The notes: a model not told the origin generated them from the letters alone. A stretch of 32,500 nt of DNA from Chromera velia (GCA_018398765.1 JAHBMJ010005078.1:9446-41945), one strand, 5' to 3'; counted from the stretch's first letter, positions 9,899 through 21,272 are shown. Translations and numbers: made by a program.

Positions 9899-10275
9899 GC
9901 GCGCATACACAGTCACACACGCATACAATCACTCACACACAATCAGACACACACACACACACACACACACAGAGACACAATCAGACACACAATCAGACGT
10001 ACAATCACCCACACTATCCCACACTCAATCACACACACAATCACTCACACAGACACACTCCCTCTCTCTCTCACACACACACACGTACACAGACACACAC
10101 AGACAATCACAAACGCGCGCGCGCGCGCGCACACACACACACACACACACAGAGAGAGAGACACAGACACAGACACAGACACACACAGGCAATCACACGC
10201 GCTCGCACATACACACACACACACACACAGACACACACGATCACTGACTCTCTCTCTCTCTCTCTCTCACACACA
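9735..10275. repeat. Compound CA/CG/CT microsatellite cluster
   Basis: CAGA repeats, then (CA)n near 9860-9883 passing directly into (CG)n near 9884-9904. There are further CA blocks to 10240, a second CG block near 10112-10131 and a CT run near 10245-10269. Alternating purine-pyrimidine runs of this kind can adopt Z-DNA. The Thr-His and Cys-Val ORFs here are repeat translations. Confidence 0.95.
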
Positions 10276-10686
10276 CCAATAACAGCGAAACCGCACACAA
10301 AAAACACTTCGGACAGTCCTTTCGTCTCTCCATGTCGACGTCACCGTTCTCGTCTCTCTACTATGTTTCCAAGAGTCTGCACCAGACCCCCCCCTCACCC
10401 TCCCTGACTCACCGCGTCTCTCAGAGAAGGATCTGCCCCTGCACAAAGGAGCGCCTCCACGAGTCCCTCAGCACCCGCAGCGGCACAGTTCATCAGGGCT
10501 GTGCGACCATTCTGCATTCGCCCATTAATTCAATTGCACGCAAACGGAGTCAAGAAAGGGACCAAATTGCCGTATCTGTACAGGTCTAGTATCCCTGTCG
10601 AAAGAAACAGCCGCAGGATAGACAGAACCAAAGGAGAATCAATCGAGAGAAAGAAACGAAGGCATGATCTGGTAGCAGCTACTGAT
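10276..10686. other. Non-coding stretch downstream of the ankyrin gene
   Basis: Nothing recognisable on either strand. If the alternative last exon of the ankyrin gene is real, this is its 3' flank. Confidence 0.4.
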
Positions 10687-11476
10687 TTATAATTTATGTA
10701 TGAATCGATGAACGAACCACAGCCAGACAAGGCGGAATATGGGACTAGCTGCCGAGCGGGGATCGGCACGCAACTTGACGGAAGACGGAGGGAACGCCTA
10801 CAGAGGAAAAGAAAAAAGTCCGGAGCTTCGGAATGCAGATGGAGGGCACATCGGGTGGGTGCACGAAAGGAGGCTTTTGAACACCCACCCCGAGCCCTTG
10901 CAGGTCACTTTCTTTGCGAGGATCTGACTGACCTTCCCGAACCAAGCCGGTGAAAATTAATGCGGCAAACCGGAGTCACTCAGTCTGTCTCAACGAAGTA
11001 CTCAAATGAATGGACGGACTGGCATGCAATCAAAGTTGCACTGTCGCCCACTGACCTGATCTTGCACGTCCACGTCCACCACCAACCCCAGCTCCAGAAG
11101 AGGGAGGACTACCGGGGCAACCTCAGCACCCTTGCCGGCCAGAAGAGGGAGGGGAGGGGGATCAAATATCGACATTGATGTCAACAGTTGCCGACTATAA
11201 GCAAGACGCTCCTCAAACCCAAAGAGATCAAACAAAAGCAACATGCGTCTACGTCTACGCTCTGCGTCAAGGTGCTCGGCGATTGGAGGAGGTTGGAAGT
11301 CGTGTTGGGGGCGCTCTGCATCCCAATCTGTCACAAAATCGTGTTGGGGGGGTGGGATCCAATCTGGTGGTCTGTTTGGAAGAGGGAAGGGGTTGTGAAT
11401 CGAAGAAAGCGGTTTCAGAGGTGCCAGGGGGTCCGTCTCTCGGTACGATTCTGGGAACAAAGAACTGTTATGGCTT
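10687..11476 (-). CDS. Possible alternative C-terminal exons of the ankyrin-repeat gene
   Basis: A minus-strand open frame from 11476 (acceptor CTCTCTCAG) to 11056 ends at a GTCAGT donor. A second exon follows from 10797 (acceptor TTTCCTCTGTAG after a strong pyrimidine tract) to a stop at 10687-10689. Phases fit: exon 8 would leave at 11599 in phase 2, this exon is 421 nt, and the last is 111 nt including the stop. The encoded peptide contains RRRRRMLLLFDLFGFEERLAY and has no ankyrin motif. The exon 8 donor needed (GTCCTC) is weak. The simpler alternative is that the large ankyrin exon reads through to its own stop at 11415. Confidence 0.4.
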
Positions 11477-14013
11477 CTGAGAGAGGGAAGAGATGGAAGG
11501 CAGACCGGAGGGAGTCAGCTGAGGGGCGACAGAGACGCAGGGGTGCGTGCTTATAAGGACGGTGCAACCAAGGGTAGTTGGTCTCCCTCTCCGAGGACGC
11601 AAGCGTGCAGGCTCTGAGAAGGGCGGTGCGGCCCTTCCGGTCCTTCAGATTGGGGTCGGCCCCTGCGCTCAGAAGGAGAGAGCAGACGTCTTGGTGTCCT
11701 CCGTCAATCGCGACCATCAGAGCGGTGGTGCCCTCGATCTCTTCTTTCGCCTGGGTAGGTCTCCCCCGGTAGCATTCTTCTCCGCTTTCTTTGTGGTTTT
11801 CATCCTTCCTGTGCCCCCCCTTTAAGCGGGCGTTTACATCCGCACCGGCTGCCAAGAGCAGTTGCACGCTGGACTTGGAGCCTCGGAGAGCAGCTGCCCA
11901 GAGGGCCGAGCGCCCCTCCACATCTCGCAGGGTCACGTCTGCCCCCCCACAAAGGAGCAGAGCAACCACCGAGCTCCACCCAGCCGCTGCTGCCCCCATA
12001 AGAGCACTCTGCCCGTTTCTCTCCTGCGCATTCACAGAACAGCGCAGGGACGGCAGACAGAGCAGGCACTTCACAACGTCCCAAAAGCCATTTCGAGCGG
12101 CGTGCATCAACACGGTACGGCCATCCCTATCGATCACCCCTGAATCTGCTCCCACACTCAACAGGACCTCAACCGCCTCTCTGGATCCCTTCCGGACTGC
12201 GTGCGTCAAAGCCGTGCGGCCAGCCGTGTCTACAGCATTCACGTCAGCTTCCTTCGACACCAATCGTCCGACCACTTCCTTGAATCTCTCAAGCCGCTCA
12301 GGTGGCAGACGAAGGTGGAGACCCCCTGGAGGGAGGGCGAGCACAGCGGCACAAAGGGTCGGGATGCCATCATGCACCCCTCTGGCTGCCTCCTTCGATG
12401 CTTCCGGCAGGAGAAAGTCCACCCCCCAGGGCCAGTCTATGCGACAGGCCATCCAGAGAGGAAGCGAAGTTCCCTTCACATCTCCCCCAGCTGAGACAAG
12501 ACACTTCAGCACCTTCTCTTTCCTTCCCTTCACTGCCTCCGAGAGGGGACAGAGACTTCCAGGAGGGGCCACCTGTGCTCCCAGATCAAGCAGCAGCTTC
12601 ACAAACGAACGGCCACCATCTGCAGAATCGGGTGACACTTTCTGACATACAACGGCCTCGAAAAGAGGAGACCGTCCCTTCTTATCGACGCAGTTCACGG
12701 CCGCACCCAATTTCGAAAGCGTCAGAATCAGGTGAGCGTCCTCACGTGCCACAGACTCCAACAGCGCTGTTCGCCCCTCAGAGTCTGCGGCATTCACGTC
12801 GGCCCCTGCCTTCACAAGGAGCCTCACGAGGTCGCTCCTCTGCCTGATCACTGCGGCAAAAAGAAGAGGCCGACCTCGGTCGTCACGCGCATTCACATCA
12901 GCCCCGGCAGCAATCAACAGCTTTACGACCTCAGTGCTGCACTGAGTTACTGCCAGAAGAAGCGAAGAGCATCCGTTGATATCTTGCACGTTCACCTGCG
13001 CTCCCCTCTCTACCAACAGCCTGACAGTTTCCGTTTGCCCTCGGGCCAAGGCAACGAAGAGAGGAGTCCACCATTCCAAGTCGGCTGCATTCACGTCAAC
13101 CCCGGTCTCGAGGAGACGTCTCACGAAGGACGGACACGAAGCTGCGGCAACAAAAAGGGTCGTCTGCCCGTTCTGCAGGGTTGCCAGGGAGAGAGAAAGA
13201 GAGTCCGGTATGCGAATTGACAAACAAAATGCATTTCGTGTCAAAGGGCTGATGGGAGTAGGGCAGATAAGGAAGAGCGGGTCTTCTCGGCTTTGCAATT
13301 TGGGGGAGGAAAGAGACGTGCTCCAAAGCACGAGAGAGAGAGAGAGAAAGCGTGGGACAGAAAAATACAAAGACCCAGTGAAAGAAAGAAAAGAAAAATT
13401 CCGCATCCACCCAAAGCAACCGACATTGTGTGTGGCATGACAATCCGCTCCGGCCTCCAAGAGAATCTGGGCGCATTCAGAGCAGCCGCTCTCCAGCGCT
13501 GCTAGCAACGGGGTCGTGCCCTGCAACCATAGAGAGATTGCGACCAGTAGGAAATATGGCGATATGAATTGGGAACGTTGACAGGCAGGGCACAGAACTA
13601 CGTTGTTCTCTTTGTCTCAGGCCTCCTATCAATCAGACGCACACAAGAGGCAATGTTCAAATTTCGTTCGCTCTCTCTCGCTCTCTCTTATGCATGCTCG
13701 ATCGTGTCCTTGTTTTCTGCATGCATGCTTTCCGTAAATTCTCATGACAGAGAGAGAGGACCTTCTCACTTATGATTGTAAAAGCGACACTGCCGGGGCT
13801 TCTTTTTTTCCAACCCCATCTTCCGCCATCAATAGATCCGTCCCTCCCTCACAGCGAGAGACTGGCTGGCTGACTGACTGACTGGCTGGCTGGCTGGCTG
13901 ACTGACCCGCCCCCCATTTCGAGTCTCCAGAGGTGCCCCCGCGGCAACGAGGAGGCGCACGACGTCCGGACGCTTCACCTGTGCTGCTGCGTGGAGGCCT
14001 CTCTCTCCCTGCA

Positions 14014-14049
<36 letters not shown>

Positions 14050-14984
14050 GAAAGAGGGAGGGAAGAGCGCATCATGGAAAGGAACAGAAAGGAAAGGGAA
14101 ATGAGAGACTGCAGGTGGAGCATTGACAAAGGGAGGGAAGGCAGAATCTTCCTTTCTTCGCATCTGGAGAGTAATGAAACGGAGATATCTGCACACCGAT
14201 AAGCAAGAGAGGTCTGTGACGTTTGCAAACCACCGCTAGGATACTCGAAATTCAACCATTCATCCGAATCTGAAGGGACAGAGGAAGATTCCGAATCAAT
14301 CTCAGGGACGTGGGGGCGTTGAATGCCCTTGAATGCCCTTGAATGCCCAAGAGAAGAAAAGGTAATTGAAGAGGGGACGAGAGAGCCGACTCTCTCACTA
14401 CAGCTAGGAGAAGGCAGTACAGGAATCAATGAAACATATTGAGGGAAGAGAGCATGCACTCGGAGAGAGAGAACAGCTTGCATCGAGGGTGAAAAAAGCA
14501 TCCACAGCTAGACTGACCCCCTTGCTGTGCAAGTCGGCCCCCTTCTTCAGCAGCAGCTTCACCAGCTTCGAGGGCCCTTCCTTGCAGACCATTGAGAGGG
14601 GTGTCTCTCCCTGCATATGGATATGCGCGAGGACATCCGCTCATGCAATTCTGCATTCACCTGCTTTTACTCGCTGATTTCTACACTCGCTCACTGATGA
14701 CTCACTGAGATACCTCGCATGCACTCATCTGTTCTCATCTTCCTGAGTTTCGTTACTCTCTCATTACTACCGTCAGTCGGTCAGTCAGTCAGTCCCTCAG
14801 TCAGTCAGCGATCACGTCCCTCATGGATCTGTTCATGACATCATGTGCTGACTGACGTACACACGACGCGAAAGAAACAAAGAAAAAAAAAGAAAGAAGA
14901 AAGAATCAAAGAAAGAAAGAAAGAATCAAAGAAAGAAAGAAAGAAAGAAAGAATGAAAGAATGAAAGAATGAAAGAAAGAATGA

Positions 14985-15036
<52 letters not shown>

Positions 15037-17048
15037 GACAAAAGACGGAGAGCAAACTCACTTACCTTCTCGGGCATTTCCGGCTAGATGAATTAAAAAA
15101 AAAAAAAAATCCCACAACTGCCTGACCTTTTTGCAGACGTCCACTTCGGCTCCCATCCGAGCAAGTGCCTGCGCGACCCTCCACTTTTTCATCCGGCAGG
15201 CGGCAAGAAGGGGCGTCTCTCCTTCCTGCAAACCGAGGCAAGAAAGAAAGGGCAAACCTTCAGAGCCAAATGACGCTAAATTACAAGCCCCTGGAGTCAC
15301 CTTCAATTCAGTTACAAAGCCACAGGAACAGTCACCCCGCTTCCCCCCCCCCGTTCGACCAGACAGAGAGGCGTACTACCTTGTTCAGGACTTCCAAGTC
15401 CAAAAGCTGTGCCATCTTTTGCCTCATGTTTTGCCTTCTTCGTCTGCTTCCCTCTGTCTTTTGACGACTTCCCGTCTGCTCTCCGACCCCATCAGAAGAT
15501 GGGAGCCTCAGGGAATTCTGCTGAAGAGTGGGAGGGCGGCTTCCACTTTGAGGTCCAGAGAGAAAGCAGCGCCCCCCAAGCTCTCCCCAAGGCGTCTCCG
15601 AAAAGAGAATCTGGAGGGCCCGCACATTCCCGGATCGGACAGCCAGGTGCACAGCGGCCTCGCCTTGCTGCATGCATGCAGAAAGAAAAGGGGGGGGGGG
15701 GAGGAACAAGAACGTGGAAGGATAGAAGAGCACAGCGAAAGGGGATGAAAACATTTTGCCCCTCTGTGCTTTTGTGTGTCAGTCAATCTCGCTCTAGGGA
15801 AAGTGAGCTGGAGAGAAGCGACAAGAGACTGGAAATGAGAGGGGACACTGACGTCCACCTACGTCAAGTGGAGAACTCTTGAATGCGCCGACTGTGCGCT
15901 GAAAAGACCAGACAGACATTTCTCCGAGCACTCATATCTGCAACCCCCCTCACAAAGCCACCACTCATGCTGGTTATTTTTGAAGGGGGGCAAAGCGGAA
16001 AGAGACAAATTTTGCGTCCCCTTCCGCACATTCGAAGGTGTTGAGGCACAGCAAGAGGACTCTTGACTTACTCTGTGACTGGCTGCCTGAGTGACTGACC
16101 ACGAGACCATTCTTGTCTGCCCCCAGCTGTAAGAGCAGCCAGAGGTCTGCGGCCCCACTCCCATCTCGAATGAATCGCCGCAGTACTGGCATGAGGGTGG
16201 AGGCAGACACCTGGAAAGAAAGGAGGGGGGCAGAGGGCAGAAAATTGAGAAGGGGAAGAAGACACAGAGAGAAGGGCTTTTAGAAAGAGAAGAAGCGATA
16301 AATAGGCAGCCTGGTGAGCCGATCAAGCGAAGAACGGCAGGCTTCTTTCGTAGCCACATAAACAAACAGTCTGCTGCACTTTTCATACACATCACTTCTC
16401 ATATCTTTCTCTGCTGGCTTGTCTCCCCGCTCCTCAACCGTTTTTGTGGTTTCTGCTTGCCACAAAGGCAGCAGGGAAAAGAAGGCAGGTCCTCCGACCT
16501 CTGTCACCCCTGAGAGGCCGTTTCCTTTTGTTCTCGTCAAAGTCCAAGAACGTCCAGATCTTCCTACCAGTCGCAGCTTCTTCAATCAAGCTTTCATGTC
16601 ACAACGTCTGTCTGAACTATATAAGAGATGTGCTTACAGGTTGGAAGGGACGAACAAGAGAGAGCACCCACTGCAAGCGCACACACGGTGAGACAGGGGG
16701 AAACAGAGTGAAGCCGAGTCAGCGAGGCAGTACGCATCGCAAAGAATGCATGAAGAGGGAAAGCAAAGCAAAGCAAAGAAGCACGCAAGCAAAAGCACAG
16801 CATATCAAGCGCGCACTCCACGCAGATAACCGAACAGTCCGACCTGCCCTTTTGGGAGTTCTTAGATACAAACTGACCTCGTCCAAAAGTCGGAAGTACC
16901 CAGAGTTCTGCTTGCTCTCTTCATGAACCTGTTCTCCCCCGCTTTGTTGTGCCGTCTCCTGTGTCTCCTTCACAACCAGGTCCCTCCGTGCCTCACCGAC
17001 ACTGCCGAACAAGGAGGGCGCGCTCCCATCTACCTGATTCTGACTCAT
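11415..17048 (-). CDS. Ankyrin-repeat protein, at least eight exons
   Basis: Ankyrin repeats are about 33-residue helix-turn-helix units that bind protein partners; no catalytic domain is visible, so a scaffold role is inference. Coding exons: 17048-16878 (start ATG, 57 codons), 16210-16100, 15667-15380, 15225-15127, 14610-14518, 14008-13907, 13520-13425 and 13172-11415. All joins are phase 0. The small exons encode 33, 31, 34 and 32 residues, each one ankyrin repeat starting at the G-x-TPL turn. The last exon holds roughly 13 further repeats with hallmarks such as GADVNARDDRGRP and EGRTALLESVA. One run near 12300-12480 is poor in consensus, and a KGGHRKDENHKESG linker splits two late repeats. 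Six of the seven donors are GTC-type, mostly GTCAGT. Total is about 905 residues if translation ends at 11415. An exon-9 alternative is listed separately. Confidence 0.85.
13861..13906 (-). repeat. (GTCA/GCCA)n repeat beginning at a splice donor
   Basis: On the minus strand the donor GTCAGT of the 34-codon ankyrin exon is the first unit of about eleven tandem GTCA or GCCA tetranucleotides. Confidence 0.85.
14015..14048 (-). repeat. (CTG)n trinucleotide tract beside a splice acceptor
   Basis: About eleven CTG/GCT units on the minus strand end a few bases before the acceptor CTGCAG of the same 34-codon exon, supplying an alternating tract in place of a normal polypyrimidine tract. Confidence 0.9.
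14316..14350. repeat. Triplicated 10-bp unit
   Basis: TTGAATGCCC occurs three times in tandem in an intron of the ankyrin gene. Confidence 0.85.
14771..14812. repeat. (CAGT)n repeat in ankyrin-gene intron
   Basis: Tandem GTCA/CAGT tetranucleotides with few interruptions. The same unit is found at several splice donors in this window. Confidence 0.85.
14868..15042. repeat. (GAAA)n array in ankyrin-gene intron
   Basis: Long GAAA tetranucleotide array with GAAT and CAAA variants. On the minus strand it is a CTTT pyrimidine run. The Leu-Ser-Phe-Phe ORF across it is a repeat translation. Confidence 0.95.
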
Positions 17049-17623
17049 CTGTCAGAGATTAGATGAGAAAATGGAACAGCAAGCTAGTTCTTTAAGTTTT
17101 CACAGCTCTCACGGACAGGATAGTGAAAGATAAACCCAAGGACTTGCAGTCCTGAGCCGCTGGAAGAAATGAAATCAGCCCAGATCAACGGTGTCTTGCT
17201 GAGCCCATGTATTAGTACACATTTAAGAACCTCTCAGATAATCAGTGAGATTGTATGTAATGTATGGTTGTGTTCGTTAAATTAACACAGTGTTTTAACA
17301 CACTATATACGCAGCTGCTCGTCAAGAAGCCTGCCTGGAGCACCTGCATGCATGGCTCGATGGAAGAGCTGCAATTAGGCTATGCCGGACCATTTTCCTT
17401 CCGGAGGACCCGGGTGGGGCCCCGGGTCCGAGCAGCCCTGCTCTAACTCCTGCTGTTCCGGGATGATTGAGGTTTTTGTTATGCATGCCGCGTCCCCATG
17501 TATGAGGGGCGGATCTAGCCTAGTCTGTCAAAAGGTTCCGGTTCGTCCCATCTGTTCTAAATCTAGGAACACTGCTCATTGATCACTTTTACTGCGGCTT
17601 ATCAAGCGGCGGTAGAGTAGAAC
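17049..17623. promoter_or_regulatory. Upstream region of the ankyrin-repeat gene
   Basis: Non-coding on inspection. It contains a GC palindrome around 17408-17427 (CCCGGG, GGGGCCCC, CCGGG in succession) and GCATGC palindromes near 17347 and 17483. It should include the minus-strand promoter next to 17048. No core element is assigned. Confidence 0.35.
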
Positions 17624-17633
17624 TTGGAGAACA

Positions 17634-18236
17634 ATGAAAAGAGGGGAGAGGCAGGGCAAAAACTTTCTAAAAGTTTGTCTCCTTGGCGGGATGAGAGAGC
17701 GAATTCAAACCGAAAAATCCAAAAAAATCGCAGGCAAATGGGAAGGGTACCGTTCGACTCTTCAGAGTTCACACATCATTTTGGCAAAGTTCCAAAAGAC
17801 GAAGTTTCCTGTACCGCACGGTATAAAACCGCAAAGTTTGTTGGAACTCGAGGGGGCCACGGCATGCTGCGCGCGGCCCAGCGATGCAAAAACACGGACA
17901 CGTGCCGGGGCCTTTCACACCATAGAAGGCTACCTCTCATGCCGTGGCCCCCGGATTTCCAAAGTAATTCCAGGACCCGAGAGCATTTCTGCAACAACCA
18001 TGAAACACTCAGCCAACGGATCGGGCAGCCGCGTTTCCACTGCGTCTGCATTGAAGGCTAGGTCACCTGTTGGCTCGTCACAGCGCGGCAGGACCCGTAC
18101 TCGCGTCCTCTTTCTTTTTTCTCTTGTCTCGCATCCGTGTTCCTCTTCACCATTGTGCGAGCTCCTTCGTCGGGCAGGCAGGGGACGTCCTCCTTACCGT
18201 CGCCCAGCAGGAGTCCCTGGCCAACCGGCCGTGTAA
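17634..18236 (+). CDS. Hypothetical 200-codon ORF, weak
   Basis: An uninterrupted plus-strand frame of 200 codons with an ATG, overlapped by another plus frame (17624-18061) and by a minus frame (18575-18147). No domain is recognised, and a Ser/Arg-rich middle and Pro/Arg-rich end make coding status doubtful. It contains a strong inverted repeat (17852-17952). I list it only because nothing better explains the segment. Confidence 0.2.
   Translation: MKRGERQGKNFLKVCLLGGMRERIQTEKSKKIAGKWEGYRSTLQSSHIILAKFQKTKFPVPHGIKPQSLLELEGATACCARPSDAKTRTRAGAFHTIEGYLSCRGPRISKVIPGPESISATTMKHSANGSGSRVSTASALKARSPVGSSQRGRTRTRVLFLFSLVSHPCSSSPLCELLRRAGRGRPPYRRPAGVPGQPAV
17852..17952. repeat. 15-bp perfect inverted repeat with 71-bp spacer
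   Basis: GGGGGCCACGGCATG at 17852-17866 and its exact complement at 17938-17952. Similarity continues imperfectly outward (TTTGGAA words on both sides), making arms of about 27 bp. Confidence 0.85.
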
Positions 18237-18388
18237 CCAGTATACGACAGCTGCCGGTATGTCGGGGATTTCACGGAAAAAGATCGTTGCCCTGTCTTCC
18301 AACTCCCATTCCCGTCTCCCATGCACCACCACGGCGAGGGACTGTATTCTCTGCGTCCTGAAAATGAATGCAGATCGCTTTCCAGGCA

Positions 18389-18413
18389 GGGGGGGGGCCA
18401 GTGACCCCCCCCC
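18389..18413. repeat. G9/C9 mirror-complement hairpin
   Basis: Nine G, then CCAGTGA, then nine C: a short perfect hairpin and a possible replication or sequencing trouble spot. Confidence 0.8.
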
Positions 18414-18539
18414 ACCTCCATGTACAACGTCACACCACAGGAGGGTGGACAGCTGAGGACCATGCATGCAAGCCGTCTCGCCGTCTGTGTTCGTCTGTAT
18501 GCGTAGGCAGGACTCCTTCTCGCAATTCCCCGAAGTGTC

Positions 18540-20045
18540 TTCCTCGGTTCTCCTCCGTCTCACCCCCCTTCCCAACCGTCCTCAACACGTCTTCCTCTCC
18601 TCCCTTGCTCAACTCCCATCTCTTCGGCCATCCCACGCCCCCTCCTGCTCTTTTCTCTCCTTCTTTCCTCCCCCCTTCCCCTCCTTCCCGGCCTCCTCTG
18701 CTTCCCTTTTCCCCCCCTCTGGCCATCTCCCTCTGCTCCCCCCTTTGAAAATTCTTCCTCGCTCTTTTCCTTACTTGCATCTTCAATAAGTTTTCTCCCT
18801 CCTCCCTCTCTCCCCTTCTTCCCTCATTCATCCCTTGGTCGTCTCCCTCCCCCCCCTCGAGTCCCTTCCGCCCTCACTTCCCTCCTTGCTTCTTCTCTTC
18901 TCTAGTTTCCTTCCTCCTTATCCCCCTTTCCCCTTTCTCCTTCTCTCACTTCTTTTCTTTCTTTTTTCCTTCCGTTCTCACTTAAAACTCAGTAAAAGGT
19001 TTTAAATTTCTCTTTCTGTCTTTGCCCCCACTCCCTTTAAGTTCCTTCCCTTCCCTCCCTATCCCCTTCCTCCCCTCTTTCCTGCCTTCTTTCCTTCTTC
19101 CCTTCTTTCCTTTTTTCCTCTCTTCCTTCCTTCCTCCCGTCCTCCCTCCCTTCCTTCCTTCCTTCCTTCCTTGAAGTTCCTTCCTTCCTTCCTCTCTTCC
19201 TTCCTTCCTTCCTCCCTTCCCTCCTCCCTTCCTTCCTTCTTCTCTTCCTTCCTTCCTTCCTTCCTCCCTCCCTCCCTCCCTCCCTTCCTTCCTTCCTTTC
19301 TTCCTTCTTTCCTTCCTTGAAGTTCCTTCCTTCCTTCCTCTCTTCCTTCCTTCCTTCCTCTTTTCCCTCCTTCCTTCCTTCCTTCCTTCCTTCCTTCTTT
19401 CTTTCCTCCTTCTCTTTCTTCCTTCCTCCCTTCCTCCCTTCCTTCCTCCCTTCCTTCCTTCCTTCCTTCTTCCCAGGGCCTCCATTCATTTATTCATTCA
19501 TTTATTCTTCCTTCCTTCCTTCTCTCCTTCCCTCCTAAGGCTTCCTTTCTTCCTTCCTCCCTTCCTTCCTTCCTTCCTTCGTTCCTTCTTCTCTTCCTTC
19601 CTTCCTTCCTTCCTTCCTTCCTCCTTCTCTTCCTTCCTTCCTTCCTTCCTTCCTTCCTCTCTTCCTTCCTTTCCTTCCTTCCTCCCTTTCTTCCTTCCTT
19701 CCTTCCTTCCTTCCTTTCCTTCCTTCCTTCCTCCCTCCCTTCCTCCCTTCCTTCCTTCCTTCCTTCCTTCCTCCCTTCCTCCCTCCCTTCCTTCGGATCC
19801 TTCCTTCCTTCCTTCCTTTCTTCCTTCCTTCCTTCCTTCCTTCCTTCCTCCCTTTCTTCCTTCCTTCCTTCCTTCCTCCCTTCCTTCCTTCCTTCCTTCC
19901 TTCCTTCCTCCAGTCATTCATTCATTCATTCATCCTTCCTTCCTTTCTTCTCCTTCTTCCCCTTAACTTCCTTCATTCTTCTTCCTTCTTTCTTTCTCCT
20001 TCCTTCCTTCCTTCCTTCCTTCCTTCCTTCCTCGTTTTTCTTCCT
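18540..20045. repeat. 1.5-kb polypyrimidine tract, core (TTCC)n
   Basis: Almost pure C/T on the plus strand. From about 19080 to 20045 it is TTCC/CCTT tetranucleotide with CTCC, CTTT and ATTC variants. A segment with TTGAAGTTCC inside the array occurs twice (near 19170 and 19316), pointing to a higher-order duplication of about 146 bp. The Lys-Glu-Gly-Arg ORFs of 120-170 codons on the minus strand are translations of the repeat and not genes. Confidence 0.95.
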
Positions 20046-20911
20046 TCCTCATTCCTATTTGTTTCCGAAATTTGAGATATGTAAACATATGTAAACATAT
20101 GTCCCTTCTGCAGCCCTGTGGAATAGGGGGGTATATGAATGAAGGGGAGGTCAAGGAGGCGACGTCTGAGTCTCTTTGTACATGAAATAAACAAAACAGC
20201 ATCAGAACTTTTCATAAGATTACGTAAACATTGATTGATTATACAAATTACCCCAAAAATTAAAATTCTTAACATTTCTATATTTTAAACATAGAGGAAA
20301 CAAACTATATATATATTCTATAGGTTAGAGTAACATTTATTAAAATGTTATGCGCCTCCCTATAAAAGTAACCCCTCCATTTGTGTGACTAAAAATATTT
20401 AGATACGCGTAATCTTGATCAAAACTAAGAATTGAGTTGCATGGCTCGATCATCCAGTGCATGCATGCCGAGCTATCATATACTCTACTCCAGTGAAGCA
20501 TTTTTTAACGGTCAGTCAGACGTAAATTTTCGACATTTTGCTCCTTGAAAGTGGCGCAAAAAAGCGAATTCACCTGCTTCTGGACCGTCCTCAACAAGCA
20601 AACTTTCCGGGGCCATTAAAGTCCATCAAATGTGCATGCATGCGTTATTTGAATTGATACATGCATGTCTGACCTTAATTAATTGCATACAACCCACACA
20701 TCGTGCGTGCTTCTTTCCTGTTTTCTGAAATTGCGCTCTGTTACTCAGCATGCTCATACCTCTATTACATTCTAAACTCCGATCATTGCATCTCCCTGTG
20801 CATCTCTACCTGTTGGAATTGAGCCTAGCGAATACGATTGTGTAAAAAGGGTTGATCGACCGAACGTAACTTCAACGTACTTCTGGAATTTGAACCTACA
20901 ATCAATTCAAG
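20046..20911. other. 5' flank of the Helitron-type gene
   Basis: No gene seen. There are ATATGTAAAC tandem words near 20078-20102, an AT-rich stretch, then several TGCATGCA palindromes (20458-20466, 20634-20642, 20660). The 5' end of the Helitron is probably in or before this segment, but a 5'-TC terminus cannot be pinned down by eye. Confidence 0.4.
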
Positions 20912-21272
20912 ATGTCATTTATGGCCTTTCCAAATACTTTTCGCAGACAACAGCTCTGCTCTAAACAAAAACAGACTCCTCTTACCTGTGTGGAAAAGAC
21001 AGAACTAGCAGAATTGAAGCAGACAGAGGCCTTTCTTCTCAGAATCCGACGAAGGCAGAACAAAAACTTGCCCGTTAACTCTGCAGACCTCAAGGAGTAC
21101 ACCCGACTCACCTGTTGGAAGAACTAACAAGCAGCTGCAAAACGAAGTAAGCTTGCTCCATATGTTATGATATGTGAGCGACATTTCTCTCAACACGAAT
21201 GCATTTCGGTCGCTTGACATCAATGCTACTCTGGTTGACAATGCTTAACTTGATCTGTGCTTGTGGATGCAG

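Noticed and set aside
9558-10247. 229-codon Thr/His-rich plus-strand ORF
   Set aside because: Most of it is the CA/CG microsatellite; no domain outside the repeat.
11791-12645. 284-codon plus-strand ORF and its plus-strand neighbours to 13440
   Set aside because: Antisense shadow of the ankyrin exon, whose repeats explain the open frame.
14841-15077. Hydrophobic Phe/Leu/Ser ORF on the minus strand
   Set aside because: Translation of the GAAA array inside an intron.
18982-19921. Long minus-strand ORFs of Lys-Glu-Gly-Arg
   Set aside because: They are direct translations of the TTCC/GGAA tetranucleotide array in several frames at once.
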